Of a stretch of DNA of 64,000 nt, positions 10,892 through 22,253 are shown piece by piece. Made by a program: the position numbers and the translations under genes. Location of the stretch: NCBI GenBank assembly GCA_029572955.1, contig JAKPQE010000036.1, positions 1 through 64,000 on the forward strand, given 5' to 3'. Within the stretch, counting starts at the first letter, position 1. Each line of letters opens with the position of its first letter. Under the pieces are notes generated by a model. The model had not been told where the DNA came from and did no database searches. It saw nothing but the letters and a program-made list of their open reading frames with translations. Source of the stretch: Pseudomonadota bacterium. GTDB lineage: Bacteria; Pseudomonadota; Alphaproteobacteria; Rhizobiales; JAKPQE01.

Positions 10892-12337
10892 TCAGGCGCC
10901 CGGATCGCGGCGCTTGACGTCGCGTTCCTCGTCCTCGGGCGGATAGGCGTCGGCAGTGGCGATGAGCGCGAGGGCGCCAGTGTCCTCGGCGGCATGGCGC
11001 ATCTTGTGGCGCAGCGCCCGCTCGACGCGGGAGCGGCGCCAGCCGCGGCGCAGCGCCCGGCTGCGCCGGCGGGCGAGATAGGGCAGCACCCGCATCACCT
11101 GGACGCGGCGGCCGATGCCGCCGATCTCCTCGGCATAGACCTCGGCAAGGGCGGCCCGGAGGTCGGTGATGCCGTTGACGGCGATGTCGTGGAAGCGGCG
11201 CACCGTCACCATCCACAGCGGGCTGATCAGCAGCGAGATGGCGATGACGGCGATCGCCAGACGATAGCCGTCGTAGTCGAGGGCCCCGACCTGCCAGCCG
11301 GCGGCGGCGAGCACGAAGGAGAACTCGCCGATCTGCGCCATGATCAGGCCGCCGGGAAAGGCACGTTCCCAGGGCTGGCCGACCAGCCGCAGGATGGCGA
11401 CGTTGACGACCGTCTTGATCGCGGTGACGCCGAGCACGAAGGCGAGCACCGAGCCGAAATTGGCGATCAGGTAGTCGAGGTCGATGAGCAGGCCGATCGA
11501 CAGGAAGAACACCACCATCAGCACGCTCTGCACCGGCTCGGTGGCGCGGATCGCCTCGACGCGCAGCGTCGACGAGGCGATGACGAGGCCGGCGACGAAG
11601 GCGCCGTAGGCCGGCGAGAGGCCGAAGACACCGGAGAGCGCCGCGACACCGAAGCAGAAGGCGATCGCGGCGAGGGCGAGGATGTCGACGCGGCCGCGGA
11701 CGACGTCGGTGAAGGGCATGTTGAACTTGCCGCGGCGCACCAGCAGGCGGATCAGCACGGCAAGACCGCCGACGGCGACGACGAGCTTGACGAGCACCAT
11801 GCCCCAGTCGGCGCCGCCGCTGGCGAAGGAACCGACCATCAGCATCATCGGCACGACGGCGATGTCCTGGGCAACGAGGACGCCGACGGTGATCCGGCCG
11901 GTATGGGTGCGCAGCTCGCCGATTTCCTCCAGCATCTTCATGGCGACGGCGGTCGAGGACAGCGCGACGATGAAGGCGAGCACGGTCGCCTCGGCGACGG
12001 TCCAGCCGAGCAGGAAGCGGAAGCCGAAGGTGACGGCGACCGCGATGGCGATCTGGGCGAGTGCGGTTATCAGCGCCGGCCGCAGCACCAGCACGAAGGC
12101 ACGCAGCGAGATCTCCATGCCGATCAGGAACAGCAGCATGATCACGCCGAGCTCGGCGAGCACGGTGATCGACTCGGTGCTGGTGACGAGGCCGAAGCCG
12201 GTCGGACCGAGCACGATGCCGGTCAGGATGTAGCCGACAATCGCCGGCTGGCGCAGATGCATGAACAAGAGGCCGAGCAGCACCGCCAGCGTCATGATGA
12301 CGGCGATGCCGGTCAGGTCGGTGGCATGCTCGGCCAA
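10892..12337 (-). CDS. Cation:proton antiporter, CPA2/KefB-like, no RCK domain seen
   Basis: LRQPAIVGYILTGIVLGPTGFGLV, FLIGMEISL, SSTAVAMKMLEEIGE, GAFVAGLVIASS; TTG start at 12337 with gggagg upstream. Confidence 0.85.
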   Translation of the reverse strand: MAEHATDLTGIAVIMTLAVLLGLLFMHLRQPAIVGYILTGIVLGPTGFGLVTSTESITVLAELGVIMLLFLIGMEISLRAFVLVLRPALITALAQIAIAVAVTFGFRFLLGWTVAEATVLAFIVALSSTAVAMKMLEEIGELRTHTGRITVGVLVAQDIAVVPMMLMVGSFASGGADWGMVLVKLVVAVGGLAVLIRLLVRRGKFNMPFTDVVRGRVDILALAAIAFCFGVAALSGVFGLSPAYGAFVAGLVIASSTLRVEAIRATEPVQSVLMVVFFLSIGLLIDLDYLIANFGSVLAFVLGVTAIKTVVNVAILRLVGQPWERAFPGGLIMAQIGEFSFVLAAAGWQVGALDYDGYRLAIAVIAISLLISPLWMVTVRRFHDIAVNGITDLRAALAEVYAEEIGGIGRRVQVMRVLPYLARRRSRALRRGWRRSRVERALRHKMRHAAEDTGALALIATADAYPPEDEERDVKRRDPGA

Positions 12338-12369
12338 ATCGGCCTCCCCGTTCGAATGGTCCCGCCGGC

Positions 12370-13239
12370 TCAGGCGCCCTTGGCGAACTGCCAGTAGAGC
12401 TCGCGCGCCCTCGTGGCGACCGGCCCGACCGGGATCCTGCGATCCTCGATGCGGTCGGCCGGCATCACCTTGGCGTAGTTGCCGGTCGAGAAGATCTCGT
12501 CGGCCTCCTGGAAGTCGCGCCACCTGAGGGTCGTCTCCTCGACGGTGAAACCGTCGGCGCGCAGCAGGAAGATGATGCGCTGGCGGGTGATGCCGTTGAG
12601 GAAGGTGCCGTTCGGTGCCGGCGTCCTGACGACGCCGTCCTTGACCATGAAGAGATTGGCGGTGGCGAGTTCGGCGACATTGCCGAGGGCATCGCACAGC
12701 ACCGTGTTGTCGAAGCCCTTTTCCTTGGCCTCCAGCAGCGCCCGGCCATTGTTGGGATAGAGGCAGCTCGCCTTGGCGTTGACCGGCGCGGAGTCCAGCG
12801 TCGGCCGGCGGAAGCTCGACAGCATGATCGAGAAGCCCTGCGGCTCGGGCATCGGCACCTCGAAAAGGCTCATGCAGAAGCGCGTCGATTCGGGCAGCGG
12901 CGGCACCGAGAAATAGCCGCCGGCCTCGGCCCAGTAGAGCGGCCGGATATAGAGCGCCGCCTGCGGATCGAACCTGGCAAGGCCTTCGCGCGCGATCGCC
13001 AGCATCTCCTCGACGGTCATCGTCGGGGCGAGGCCGAGGGCGCGGGCCGAATCGTTGACCCGGGCGCAATGCAGATCGAGGTCCGGCGTCACGCCCTCGA
13101 AGGCGCGGGCGCCGTCGAAAACCGTCGAGCCGAGCCAGGCGGCGTGGGTGCGCACGCCGTAGAGCGGGACATTGCCTTCGTGCCAGCTGCCATCGATCCA
13201 CGACCAGGTCGTCGACCAGTCGATCGCGTGTCCACCCAT
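12370..13239 (-). CDS. ilvE: Branched-chain amino acid aminotransferase (class IV PLP)
   Basis: GVRTHAAWLGSTVFDGARAFEGVTPDL, LYPNNGRALLEAKEKGFDNTVLCDALGNVAELATANLFMVKDG, GITRQRII. Confidence 0.88.
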   Translation of the reverse strand: MGGHAIDWSTTWSWIDGSWHEGNVPLYGVRTHAAWLGSTVFDGARAFEGVTPDLDLHCARVNDSARALGLAPTMTVEEMLAIAREGLARFDPQAALYIRPLYWAEAGGYFSVPPLPESTRFCMSLFEVPMPEPQGFSIMLSSFRRPTLDSAPVNAKASCLYPNNGRALLEAKEKGFDNTVLCDALGNVAELATANLFMVKDGVVRTPAPNGTFLNGITRQRIIFLLRADGFTVEETTLRWRDFQEADEIFSTGNYAKVMPADRIEDRRIPVGPVATRARELYWQFAKGA

Positions 13240-13372
13240 GTCTCTCTCCTGTCGCAACACGACCGGCCGGCGGGCAGGCGCCCCTTGACCGATGCGTTTG
13301 TTCGCGTAATGTTCCATATCAAACGCTATCTCCAACGACCATAAGGCGTTCAGCCAAAAGGGGGAAGGCGCA

Positions 13373-13810
13373 ATGGACCAGCGCATCAACATGATCACGC
13401 TCGGAGTCGACGATCTCGCCGCGGCGCGGCGCTTCTTCGAGGACGGGCTCGGCTGGCGGCCGGCCGGTTTCGACAGCGAGGCGATCGCCTTCTACGACGC
13501 CGGCGGGACGGCGCTGGCGCTCTTCGGGCGCGGCGATCTTGCCGCCGATGCCGGGATCGCCGACGACGGCCGCGGCTTTTCCGGCGTCACCATCGCCTGG
13601 AACGGGGCGAGCGAGGCCGCGGTCGACGCCGCCTTCGCCCGCGCCGTCGCGGCCGGGGCCGAGCCGGTCAAGACGCCGGTCGCCGTGTTCTGGGGCGGCT
13701 ATTCGGGCTATGTGCGCATTCCCGGCGGCCATCTCCTCGAAATCGCCTTCAATCCGGTCTTTCCGCTCGACGATTGCGGCCGCGTGACCCTTCCTTCGCC
13801 CAAGGAATGA
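13373..13810 (+). CDS. VOC family (glyoxalase-like) protein
   Basis: INMITLGVDDLAAARRFFEDGLGWRPAGFD...YSGYVRIPGGHLLEIAFNPVF. Confidence 0.88.
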   Translation: MDQRINMITLGVDDLAAARRFFEDGLGWRPAGFDSEAIAFYDAGGTALALFGRGDLAADAGIADDGRGFSGVTIAWNGASEAAVDAAFARAVAAGAEPVKTPVAVFWGGYSGYVRIPGGHLLEIAFNPVFPLDDCGRVTLPSPKE

Positions 13811-13890
13811 GCAGTTGCGCTTGACGGGCCGGCGCGCACGGCCTTTTCTTGGGCGCCTGAGCGAAGCGCTTCCCAAGGAGAGCCGGCCCC

Positions 13891-14553
13891 ATGAGTTACT
13901 CGGCCTATGTGTTCGATGCCTATGGCACGCTTTTCGACGTCCACGCGGCGGTGCGCCGACACGCCGAGGCGGTCGGGCCGGACGGACCGCTCCTGTCGGA
14001 CATCTGGCGTACCAAGCAGCTCGAATATTCCTGGGTGCGCAGCCTGATGGGCCGCTACAAGGACTTCTGGCAGCTGACCGAGGACGCCCTCGACTACGCT
14101 TTCGACAAGGTGCCGGGGGCCGACCGGTCGAGCCGCGAGCAGCTGCTCGACGCCTATCGCCGGCTCGACACCTATCCGGAGGTGGTGCGGGTGCTGCGCG
14201 CACTGAAGGATCGCGGCATGCGGCTTGCCGTCCTCTCCAACGGTTCGCCGGAAATGCTCGCCTCGGCGGTCGCCTCGAACGGCCTCGACACGCTGCTCGA
14301 CGACGTCTTCTCGGTCGACGAGCTGCGGACCTACAAGACCGACGAGCGGGTCTACGAGATGGTGACGACGCGCTACCGGATCTTCCCCGAGGCGGTGTCG
14401 TTCCAGTCGTCCAACCGGTTCGACGTCGCCGGCGCCTCGGCCTACGGCTTCCGCACCGTGTGGATCAACCGCAGCGGCCTTCCCGACGAGTACAAGGACC
14501 TGCCGCCGGCGGCGGTGCTGAACTCGCTCGACGGCGTGCTCGCCCTCGCCTGA
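13891..14553 (+). CDS. Haloacid dehalogenase type II
   Basis: YVFDAYGTLFDVHAAVRRH, LAVLSNGSPEML, SVDELRTYKTDERVYEM, FQSSNRFDVAGASAYGFRTVWINRSG. Confidence 0.92.
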   Translation: MSYSAYVFDAYGTLFDVHAAVRRHAEAVGPDGPLLSDIWRTKQLEYSWVRSLMGRYKDFWQLTEDALDYAFDKVPGADRSSREQLLDAYRRLDTYPEVVRVLRALKDRGMRLAVLSNGSPEMLASAVASNGLDTLLDDVFSVDELRTYKTDERVYEMVTTRYRIFPEAVSFQSSNRFDVAGASAYGFRTVWINRSGLPDEYKDLPPAAVLNSLDGVLALA

Positions 14554-14579
14554 GCGGCGCGGCGGCCGGAGGGCGTCCG

Positions 14580-14921
14580 ATGCACGAAATGTCGCTCGCC
14601 GAGAGCATGATCGAAATCGTCGAGGCGGAAGCGGCGAGCCAGGGCTTCTCCAAGGTGCGCACCGTCGTCCTCGAGCTCGGTGCGCTCGGCCATGTCGACC
14701 CGCAGGCGATGCTGTTCTGCTTCGACGCGGTCTGCCGCGGCACCATCGCCGAGGGAGCCGGGCTCGAGATCGTCACCGTCCCCGGCACGGCCTGGTGCAT
14801 GGATTGCGGCAAGCCGGTGGCGATTGCCGCCCGCTACGACCCCTGCCCCGACTGCGGCGGCCACCAGCTGCAGATGACCGCCGGCACCGAGCTGCGCATC
14901 CGCGAACTCGTCGTCGACTGA
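14580..14921 (+). CDS. hypA: Hydrogenase maturation nickel metallochaperone HypA
   Basis: MHEMSLAESMIEIVEAEA... C-x2-C zinc pairs CMDCGKP and CPDCGGH; RIRELVVD. Confidence 0.93.
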   Translation: MHEMSLAESMIEIVEAEAASQGFSKVRTVVLELGALGHVDPQAMLFCFDAVCRGTIAEGAGLEIVTVPGTAWCMDCGKPVAIAARYDPCPDCGGHQLQMTAGTELRIRELVVD

Positions 14922-14928
14922 AACCGGC

Positions 14929-15651
14929 TCAATCGCGCAGGAACACGCCGTCGATCTGGTCGATCGGCCCGAGACGGCGCCGGTTGGTCACCGGCACGAG
15001 GAACTTCATCTTGAAGCCGAGCCGGTCGATCTCGGCGAGAAGGTCGATCATCGTCGCCTCGCCCTCGTACATCGGGGCGAGCGGCAACTCGACCTGCAGG
15101 CCGGCGATGCGATCGAGGACACCGCTCGCGCCGGCCAGCACCTCGCGCTCGGCGCCCTGCACGTCGATCTTCAGGTACACCTTGTCGTCGGGCCGCACGA
15201 ACTCGGCAAAGACGGCATCGAGGGTGACGACGGGCACCGTCTCGGTCGAGACGAGGTCGCGGCCCTTCTCGCCGGCGGCGGCCGGCACGAAATCGTGGAT
15301 CGAGGAGAGGCTGTCGTCGCGATAGACGTTGATGGTGACGCTCGCCGGCGCGGCGCCGAGCGCCGCCGGCGGATAGACCATCCAGCCGGCGTCCCGGGCG
15401 GCGGCCTTCTCGAGTTCGGCGCGCGGGCCCGACAGCGGCTCGAAGGAGAGGATGCGGCCCTGGTAGCCGGCGCTTCTCAGCCGCTCGGCGTACTGGCCGC
15501 GATTGGCGCCGACGTCGAGGACGAAGGTGATGCCGGCGCCGTTGACAAGATGGACGAGGTTGCGCGTCTCGAAGGGCGGGAACCACTTGGCGAAGGTCTT
15601 GCGCTTCGGAAACGGAATGTACTTCCGCAGCTTCTTCTTCAACGCACCCAT
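14929..15651 (-). CDS. FkbM family methyltransferase
   Basis: VLDVGANRGQYAERLRSAGYQGRILSFEPLSG... KIDVQGAEREVLAGASGVLD. Confidence 0.88.
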   Translation of the reverse strand: MGALKKKLRKYIPFPKRKTFAKWFPPFETRNLVHLVNGAGITFVLDVGANRGQYAERLRSAGYQGRILSFEPLSGPRAELEKAAARDAGWMVYPPAALGAAPASVTINVYRDDSLSSIHDFVPAAAGEKGRDLVSTETVPVVTLDAVFAEFVRPDDKVYLKIDVQGAEREVLAGASGVLDRIAGLQVELPLAPMYEGEATMIDLLAEIDRLGFKMKFLVPVTNRRRLGPIDQIDGVFLRD

Positions 15652-15818
15652 GCTTGTCCCACCTACGAATACTGGCGCCTGTCCCATTCCCCCGCCCGGC
15701 CTTCGCTAACATTTTGTCGTTCAACGACAAAATGAAGCTGCGGCAGCTCTCCCCCTGAATGGAGAGGGATGGGGCCGTACTTTTGGCAAAGGCCCCTCCC
15801 CCGGCGCACAGTGCCAAG

Positions 15819-15839
15819 CCCTCCCCCGCCGGGGGAGGG
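15819..15839. repeat. Near-perfect GC palindrome in intergenic spacer (candidate terminator or intergenic repeat)
   Basis: ccctcccccgccgggggaggg between FkbM gene and scpA end. Confidence 0.5.
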
Positions 15840-15945
15840 ATGGGAGGGGGATGACGCAGGCGACAGCCCTGCCCTGGCCGTCACTTCGTCGCTGGCGACC
15901 CTAGCAGAGCCGCGCCGTGTCGCAAGGCGCCTCGCGGATGGGCGG

Positions 15946-18111
15946 TTATTCGGCGGCGCTCTTGCTCGAATAGCCGAGGCGTTCGTTGAGTTCGACGAGG
16001 AGCTTGCCCGCCGCCTCGGCGATGACCGTGCCGGGCGGGAAGATCGCCGAGGCACCGGCGGCGTAGAGGGCGTCGTAGTCCTGCGGCGGCACGACGCCGC
16101 CGACGACGATCATGATATCGGGGCGGCCCTGCGCCTCGAGTTCGGCCTTCAGCTCGGGCACCAGCGTCAGGTGGCCGGCGGCGAGCGAGGAGACGCCGAC
16201 GATGTGGACGTCGTTCTCGACCGCCTGACGGGCGGCCTCGGCCGGGGTCGCGAAGAGCGGACCGATATCGACGTCGAAGCCGAGATCGGCAAAGGCGCTG
16301 GCGATCACCTTCTGGCCGCGGTCGTGGCCGTCCTGGCCCATCTTGGCAACGAGCAGGCGCGGCCGGCGGCCGTCGTTCTCCTCGAAGGCCTCGACCGCCT
16401 TCAGAACCTTTTCGACGGCGTCGCTCATGGCGCCGACCTCCCGCTTGTAGACGCCAGAGATTGCCCGGATCTCGGCGGTATGGCGACCGTAAACCTGCTC
16501 CATGGCGGCAGTGATCTCGCCGACCGTCGCCTTGGCGCGGGCCGCCCTGATCGACAGGTCGAGGAGATTGCCGGTGCCGCTCGCCGCCGCCTCGGTGAGG
16601 GCGGCAAGGGCGCTCTCGACGGCGGCCGGGTCGCGCTCGCCGCGCAGGCGCTCGAGCTTCTCGATCTGGCGGGCGCGGACGGCCGAGTTGTCGACCTTCA
16701 GCACGTCGATCGAGGCCTCGCTCGTCGGCTTGTACTTGTTGACGCCGACGACGGTCTGGCGACCCGAGTCGATGCGCGCCTGGGTCTTGGCCGCGGCTTC
16801 CTCGATCCGCAGCTTCGGGATGCCCTTCTCGATCGCCTTGGCCATGCCGCCGAGGCTTTCGACCTCGGCGATGTGGGCGAGCGCCTTGACGGCGAGGTCG
16901 TTGGTCAGGCGCTCCAGGTACCAGGAGCCGCCCCAGGGATCGATGACCCGGCAGGTGCCTGATTCCTGCTGCAGCACGATCTGGGTGTTGCGGGCGATGC
17001 GGGCCGAGAAATCGGTCGGCAGCGCCAGCGCCTCGTCGAGGGCGTTGGTGTGCAGCGACTGGGTATGGCCTTGCGTCGCGGCCATCGCCTCGACGCCGGT
17101 GCGCACGACGTTGTTGAAGACGTCCTGGGCGGTCAGCGACCAGCCGCTGGTCTGGCAGTGGGTGCGCAGCGACAGCGACTTCGAATTCTTCGGCGCGAAG
17201 TTCTCCTTGACCAGCTTGGCCCAGATCAGCCGGGCGGCCCGCATCTTCGCCACTTCCATGAAGAAGTTCATGCCGATCGCCCAGAAGAACGACAGGCGCG
17301 GCGCGAAGGCGTCGACGTCGAGGCCGGCGGCGCGGCCGGCGCGGATGTATTCGATGCCGTCGGCAATGGTGTAGGCGAGCTCGAGGTCGGCCGTCGCCCC
17401 GGCTTCCTGCATGTGATAGCCGGAGATCGAGATCGAGTTGAACTTCGGCATATGGCTCGAGGTGAAGGCGAAGATGTCCGAGATCACCCGCATCGACGGT
17501 GCCGGCGGGTAGATGTAGGTGTTGCGGACCATGAACTCCTTCAGAATGTCGTTCTGAATGGTTCCGGCGAGCTTCTCGTGCGGAACGCCCTGCTCCTCGG
17601 CGGCGACGATATAAAGCGCCATCACCGGCAGCACGGCGCCGTTCATCGTCATCGACACGCTCATCTGGTCGAGCGGAACGCGGTCGAAGAGCGTGCGCAT
17701 GTCGTAGATCGAATCGATCGCGACGCCGGCCATGCCGACATCGCCCCGGACGCGCGGATTGTCGGAATCATAGCCGCGGTGCGTCGCGAGATCGAAGGCG
17801 ATCGAGAGGCCCTTCTGGCCGGCGGCGAGATTGCGCCGATAGAAGGCGTTGGAATCCTCGGCCGTCGAGAAGCCGGCATACTGGCGGATGGTCCAGGGCT
17901 GCTGGACGTACATCGTCGGATAGGGGCCGCGCAGGAACGGCGCGAGGCCCGGCCGACCGTCGAGGAAATCGAGGCCGTCGCGGTCGCCCGCCGCGTAGAC
18001 CGGCTTGACCGGAATGCCCTCCGGCGTGACCCAGGCCTCGGTCGCGCCCGCGTCGGCGGCGCCCGGCGCGATGCCGAACTCGACCTTGCTGAAATCGGGA
18101 ATGCGGCTCAT
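15946..18111 (-). CDS. scpA: Methylmalonyl-CoA mutase, large (B12-binding) subunit
   Basis: [48 protein letters not shown]-terminal B12-binding [31 protein letters not shown]. Confidence 0.96.
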   Translation of the reverse strand: MSRIPDFSKVEFGIAPGAADAGATEAWVTPEGIPVKPVYAAGDRDGLDFLDGRPGLAPFLRGPYPTMYVQQPWTIRQYAGFSTAEDSNAFYRRNLAAGQKGLSIAFDLATHRGYDSDNPRVRGDVGMAGVAIDSIYDMRTLFDRVPLDQMSVSMTMNGAVLPVMALYIVAAEEQGVPHEKLAGTIQNDILKEFMVRNTYIYPPAPSMRVISDIFAFTSSHMPKFNSISISGYHMQEAGATADLELAYTIADGIEYIRAGRAAGLDVDAFAPRLSFFWAIGMNFFMEVAKMRAARLIWAKLVKENFAPKNSKSLSLRTHCQTSGWSLTAQDVFNNVVRTGVEAMAATQGHTQSLHTNALDEALALPTDFSARIARNTQIVLQQESGTCRVIDPWGGSWYLERLTNDLAVKALAHIAEVESLGGMAKAIEKGIPKLRIEEAAAKTQARIDSGRQTVVGVNKYKPTSEASIDVLKVDNSAVRARQIEKLERLRGERDPAAVESALAALTEAAASGTGNLLDLSIRAARAKATVGEITAAMEQVYGRHTAEIRAISGVYKREVGAMSDAVEKVLKAVEAFEENDGRRPRLLVAKMGQDGHDRGQKVIASAFADLGFDVDIGPLFATPAEAARQAVENDVHIVGVSSLAAGHLTLVPELKAELEAQGRPDIMIVVGGVVPPQDYDALYAAGASAIFPPGTVIAEAAGKLLVELNERLGYSSKSAAE

Positions 18112-18164
18112 CGATTTCACTCTCTTGCAAAGGACGGCTGTTGCCCGCGGCGGCTCGCGCCGGC

Positions 18165-20033
18165 TCAGGCGGCCGCGATCATGTCGTGGGCGCGGCTCAG
18201 GATATCGAGAACGTCGGCGCCGACAAAGACATAGCTGCCGACGCCGGCCGCGCCGAGCGCCGCCTCGAGGTCGCCCGGACGGCCGGCGAGATAGACCTGT
18301 CCGGCACCGGCCGCTTTCAGGGCCCGCGCCGCGTCCGCGGCCTTCTCGGCATAGACGACATCGCTCGAGCAGATGCAGGCGAGCTGCGCGCCGCTGTCGC
18401 GGAAGGCCGCGACGAGGGCGTCGGCATCGGCATATTCGACGCCGCCGGCCGAAGCGAAGCCGCCGGCGGCGAAGAAGTTGCGGGCGAAGGTGACACGGGC
18501 GGTGAAGGCCGCGACCGGTCCGAGGGTCGCGAGGAACACCCCGGGGGCGGCGCCCTTCGCGGCCGCTGCATCGGCCCGCTCGCGCAGCGCCTCGAAGCTC
18601 TCGGCGACGCGGTGCGGGGCGAGCGCTGCGACCTCGTCCGGGCCGCTGCCGGCGCCAAGGCCGGCGAACGCGGCCGGCACGGCCATGTCGAGCACCTCGA
18701 CCCGCGCCTCGGCGAGGTCGGGGAATTCGCTGGTGCCGGTGATCGGCTCGCGCCGCGTGGCGACGGCGGAAAGACGCGCCGCCTTGACCTTGTCGATCGC
18801 CGCCTTCAGCGAGCCGGACTTCAGCGCGGCGAGCAGGCCGCCCTCGGCCTCGATGCCCTGGAAGAGGCCCCAGGCCGCCGCGGCGAGTTCGTGCGTCAGG
18901 CTCTCGACATAACCCGAGCCCGCCGCCGGATCGGCGACGCGGGCAAGGCTCGACTCCTCGATCAGCACCGTCTGGGTGTTGCGGGCGAGGCGCCGGGCAA
19001 AACCGTCGGCAAGGCCGAGCGGCGCGGTGAAGGGCAGCACGGTGACGCTGTCGGCGCCGCCGATACCGGCGGCGAAACAGGCGATGGTCGTGCGCAGCGA
19101 GTTCACGTAGACGTCGCGCCGGGTCATCATCCGCCAGGCGGTCTCGGCGTGCAGCGCCAGCGGCACCGGGCCGACGCCGCAGCCCTCGGCGATGCGGTTC
19201 CAGAGAAGACGCATGGCACGGAACTTGGCGATGGTCGCGAACTGCTCGGCATCGGCGGCGAGCGTCACGCCGATGCGGGCGAGCGCCGCCTCGGGCGCGA
19301 TGCCGGCGGCCTCGAAGGCGCGCAGGAAGGCGACGATGGCGGCCGCGGCCGCGGCGAGCTCCTGCGCCTCGGAGGCACCGGCGGCGTGCCAGACCCGGCC
19401 GTCGGCGGAAAGCACCCGGCCCTTCACGCCCTTTGCGGCGAACTCGCCGGCAAGAGCGGCGGCGGCGGCAAGATCGGCCGAGACGTCGCCCGCCCCGGTC
19501 GCGGCGAGCCGGGCGAGCGGATCGTCGACGAAGGCGACGTCGAGGTCTGCGGCGGCGACCCCGTTCGCCGCTGCCTCGGCAAGGAGAATGCGGCCAAGAC
19601 CGGCGCTCGCCGAACCGGCGTCGACGCGCAGGGAAATCGCCTCGAGGGCAACGCCGGCGAGGGCCTTGGCGAAAGCGTCGGCATCGGCGAGCGGGACGCC
19701 GCCGCCGTGCGCCGCCGGTACGCCGGGCAGCACGATCTCGAGACCGGTCGCGCCGCCTTCGAGATCGGTGAGCACCTGGGCATTGGCCGCCGCGAGATCG
19801 GGCAGGTCGACGCGCTGGATCACCCGCCAGGGCTCGGCCGCCGGGCGTCCGGCAACGAACAGGCCGGCCTCGCGCTGCGAATAGAGCGGCGAGAGGGCAA
19901 TGCCGTCGCGGGTGCGGCTGACGAGTTTCTTTTCGAACGGCGCTCCGGCGAGCGATTTCTCGACGAGACGGCGCCAATCGTCTTCGGTCTGCGCCGGAAA
20001 AATCTCGGACAGGGACAGGTCTTGTTCCGCCAT
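18165..20033 (-). CDS. mutA: Methylmalonyl-CoA mutase, small subunit
   Basis: 623-codon ORF immediately upstream of scpA; diverged mutase fold ([50 protein letters not shown]). Confidence 0.9.
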   Translation of the reverse strand: MAEQDLSLSEIFPAQTEDDWRRLVEKSLAGAPFEKKLVSRTRDGIALSPLYSQREAGLFVAGRPAAEPWRVIQRVDLPDLAAANAQVLTDLEGGATGLEIVLPGVPAAHGGGVPLADADAFAKALAGVALEAISLRVDAGSASAGLGRILLAEAAANGVAAADLDVAFVDDPLARLAATGAGDVSADLAAAAALAGEFAAKGVKGRVLSADGRVWHAAGASEAQELAAAAAAIVAFLRAFEAAGIAPEAALARIGVTLAADAEQFATIAKFRAMRLLWNRIAEGCGVGPVPLALHAETAWRMMTRRDVYVNSLRTTIACFAAGIGGADSVTVLPFTAPLGLADGFARRLARNTQTVLIEESSLARVADPAAGSGYVESLTHELAAAAWGLFQGIEAEGGLLAALKSGSLKAAIDKVKAARLSAVATRREPITGTSEFPDLAEARVEVLDMAVPAAFAGLGAGSGPDEVAALAPHRVAESFEALRERADAAAAKGAAPGVFLATLGPVAAFTARVTFARNFFAAGGFASAGGVEYADADALVAAFRDSGAQLACICSSDVVYAEKAADAARALKAAGAGQVYLAGRPGDLEAALGAAGVGSYVFVGADVLDILSRAHDMIAAA

Positions 20034-20437
20034 ACGGGTGTCTCGCGCAGCCGCGCGCCCTCGCTCTTCTAGTTGAACCCGTTGTACCGACCGCATTTCC
20101 GGGCGGCAAGCTCGCCAATCGACCAAGCTTTCAGGCTTTGCCGCCGGCCGCGCGCGATCTCTGAAACACAAACGGACACAATTTCAGATTTCATCCGCAA
20201 CTGAACACCCGCGGCACAAATCAGCCGGTTTCAGTATCGCGCAGCTACAGCCAAAAGTCGGGCGCGACGCTTTTTCGCTGCCAAAATTGCAGGCTTTTGT
20301 CCATCTTCGTAGCCACGACGACTTTTTTGGGCACACTTGTCAAATTCCACAATTGCGCTGAATGCGCGGCTGTCGGTAGCTGATCCACGGGACAGAAAGT
20401 CAGAAGGGGGCGGGACGCGCGAGACGTTCCACTGAGC

Positions 20438-21118
20438 ATGAATCTTGAGGACATCCACGAGATAGTCGCCCTCGTCGACCGGGAGGCGATCCTCGACCGT
20501 ATGGTCGGCACATTCCGGTCATGGGGCGCCGAGTACTATCTCGTCGGCGGGCTGCCGCTGCCGGGACGCCGCCTCGATCCGCTCGTGCTTTGCGACAACT
20601 GGCCCGACGGGCCGGTCGAGCCGGAATGGTCCGACCCGCTGCTGCGCACCTGCCTCAGGTCGTTCCGGCCGTTCGTCTGGTCGCGCGGCACGATGGCGGC
20701 GAAGGCCGACCATTCGGCATTGTTCGGCGCGCTCGGCAATCTCGACACCGCCAGCATCTGGGCGATCCCGATCCACACGCTGTCGCCTTACCAGGCCTGC
20801 GTGCTGCTCGGCGGCCACGGCATGGCCACCGACATGGCAGACATGCATGTCAGGTGCTACGTCTGCGAGCGGGCGTTCGACCACCTCGTCGCGGTCGGTC
20901 ATGTCGAGATGCATCGGCCGGGCGAGCTTTCGGCCCGGGAGCGCAGCGTCATCGAACTCGCGGCGCAGGGGCGCACGGCGAACGACATCGCCGAGGCGCT
21001 GCAGATCTCGCAGCGCACGGTCCACGCGCATCTGCACAACGCGAGCGAAAAGCTCAGCGCCTCCAACAAGACGCAGACGGTCGTGGAAGCGATCCGCTAT
21101 TCGCAGATCGATTTCTGA
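20438..21118 (+). CDS. LuxR family transcriptional regulator (autoinducer-domain-like N-terminus, LuxR solo in window)
   Basis: HTH ELSARERSVIELAAQGRTANDIAEALQISQRTVHAHLHNASEKLSASNKTQTVVEAI; N-terminus resembles autoinducer-binding domain. Confidence 0.87.
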   Translation: MNLEDIHEIVALVDREAILDRMVGTFRSWGAEYYLVGGLPLPGRRLDPLVLCDNWPDGPVEPEWSDPLLRTCLRSFRPFVWSRGTMAAKADHSALFGALGNLDTASIWAIPIHTLSPYQACVLLGGHGMATDMADMHVRCYVCERAFDHLVAVGHVEMHRPGELSARERSVIELAAQGRTANDIAEALQISQRTVHAHLHNASEKLSASNKTQTVVEAIRYSQIDF

Positions 21119-21198
21119 CGGTTCCGGTTCGCCCTGGCGCGCGACGTCGCACCGCCGCGGTGAGCGGTGCGACGGCAGTCGCCCGGCAGGCCGGCCGA

Positions 21199-21609
21199 TC
21201 AGTAGGTCAGGACCGCGGGCAGTTCCTTGGCCATCTCGATCCAGCGGACCACGGCCTTCTCGCCCGGGATCTGGCGCACCAGCTTCTTTTCGGCGTTGAC
21301 CTCGGCCATCCTGGCGGTGAGGTTGTCGGCGCGCCGGTGCTTCAGTTCTTTGACGGTGTCGACGCCGGCGGCCTCGAGCAGCTCGGAATATTCCTCGCCG
21401 ACGCCCTTGATCCGCATCAGATCGGCCATGTTCGCCCATTTCAGGATGCGCGACTCGTCGATGCCGGTGGCTTCGGCCAGCGCCTTGCGATCCTTCGGAG
21501 TCGCCGCCCGCTTCAGAAGCGCGCCGGTCGAGCGGATGCCCGCCGCCTTGAGCTTCTCGCCGAACGCCGGACCGATCCCCTCGATGTCCATGATCGGATA
21601 GGACGACAT
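21199..21609 (-). CDS. DUF4332 (helix-hairpin-helix-like) protein
   Basis: MDIEGIGPAFGEKLKAAGIRSTGALLKRAAT...LMRIKGVGEEYSELLEAAGVDTVKELKHR. Confidence 0.85.
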   Translation of the reverse strand: MSSYPIMDIEGIGPAFGEKLKAAGIRSTGALLKRAATPKDRKALAEATGIDESRILKWANMADLMRIKGVGEEYSELLEAAGVDTVKELKHRRADNLTARMAEVNAEKKLVRQIPGEKAVVRWIEMAKELPAVLTY

Positions 21610-21684
21610 ATACTCCTCCCTCTCGCTGCTGCCCGCCAGGTCGCCTCGCCCGGCGGGTGAGTTTCGCTACCCCCGTCCCGGCGG

Positions 21685-22068
21685 TCAGACGAACTGACCG
21701 ATGCCCGGAATCGAGCCGACGATCTGGTCGACCACCTCGTCGCCCGCCTTCTCCTTGGCGTAGGCGACGATCTCCTTGATGGTGCCCTGCACCTCGCCCA
21801 TGCCGAGGCCGGCCGAGGTCAGCTCGTTGAGCGCGGCCATGGCGGCGCCCATGCCGCCGAGGCCGCCGAGCAGTCCGCCGCCGCCGAACAGCCCGCCGCC
21901 AGACGCTGCGCTGGCGATGTTGAATTCCGGCAGCGCCGCCTTCAGCTGCTCGATCTGCTCCTGCGGCCCTTCCTTGCCGAGGAAGTCGAGCACGATCTGC
22001 ACCGCCTTTTCGGCAACGCCCTGGTCGACGCCGACATGCTCGACGATGCGACTGATGAGTTCCTGCAT
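21685..22068 (-). CDS. Small DUF2267-like / hypothetical protein
   Basis: MQELISRIVEHVGVDQGVAEKAVQIVLDFLGKEGPQEQIEQLKAALPEF then Gly-rich linker. Confidence 0.6.
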   Translation of the reverse strand: MQELISRIVEHVGVDQGVAEKAVQIVLDFLGKEGPQEQIEQLKAALPEFNIASAASGGGLFGGGGLLGGLGGMGAAMAALNELTSAGLGMGEVQGTIKEIVAYAKEKAGDEVVDQIVGSIPGIGQFV

Positions 22069-22253
22069 GATCTGCCTCCGCGAATCCCGGCTAACGGTTC
22101 AAACTTGGCGGCATCATCGGGGATGGTCACGACAATGACAAGTCGCGCTTTTCTATGGAAATCGAGGCTATGGTGGACTATTCCGCTGTGTGGGGGGCAG
22201 AGGACCGCGCACCGGCGCGGCCGCAGCCGGACTGCAGACGAAGGGGACACGGC

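Noticed and set aside
10493-12397. 634-aa plus-strand ORF
   Set aside because: Antisense to the CPA2 antiporter; low-complexity D/E/H/R composition.
10892-13201. Single 769-aa minus-strand ORF apparently joining aminotransferase and antiporter
   Set aside because: The N-terminal part is out-of-frame translation of the aminotransferase; the real antiporter starts at a TTG near 12337.
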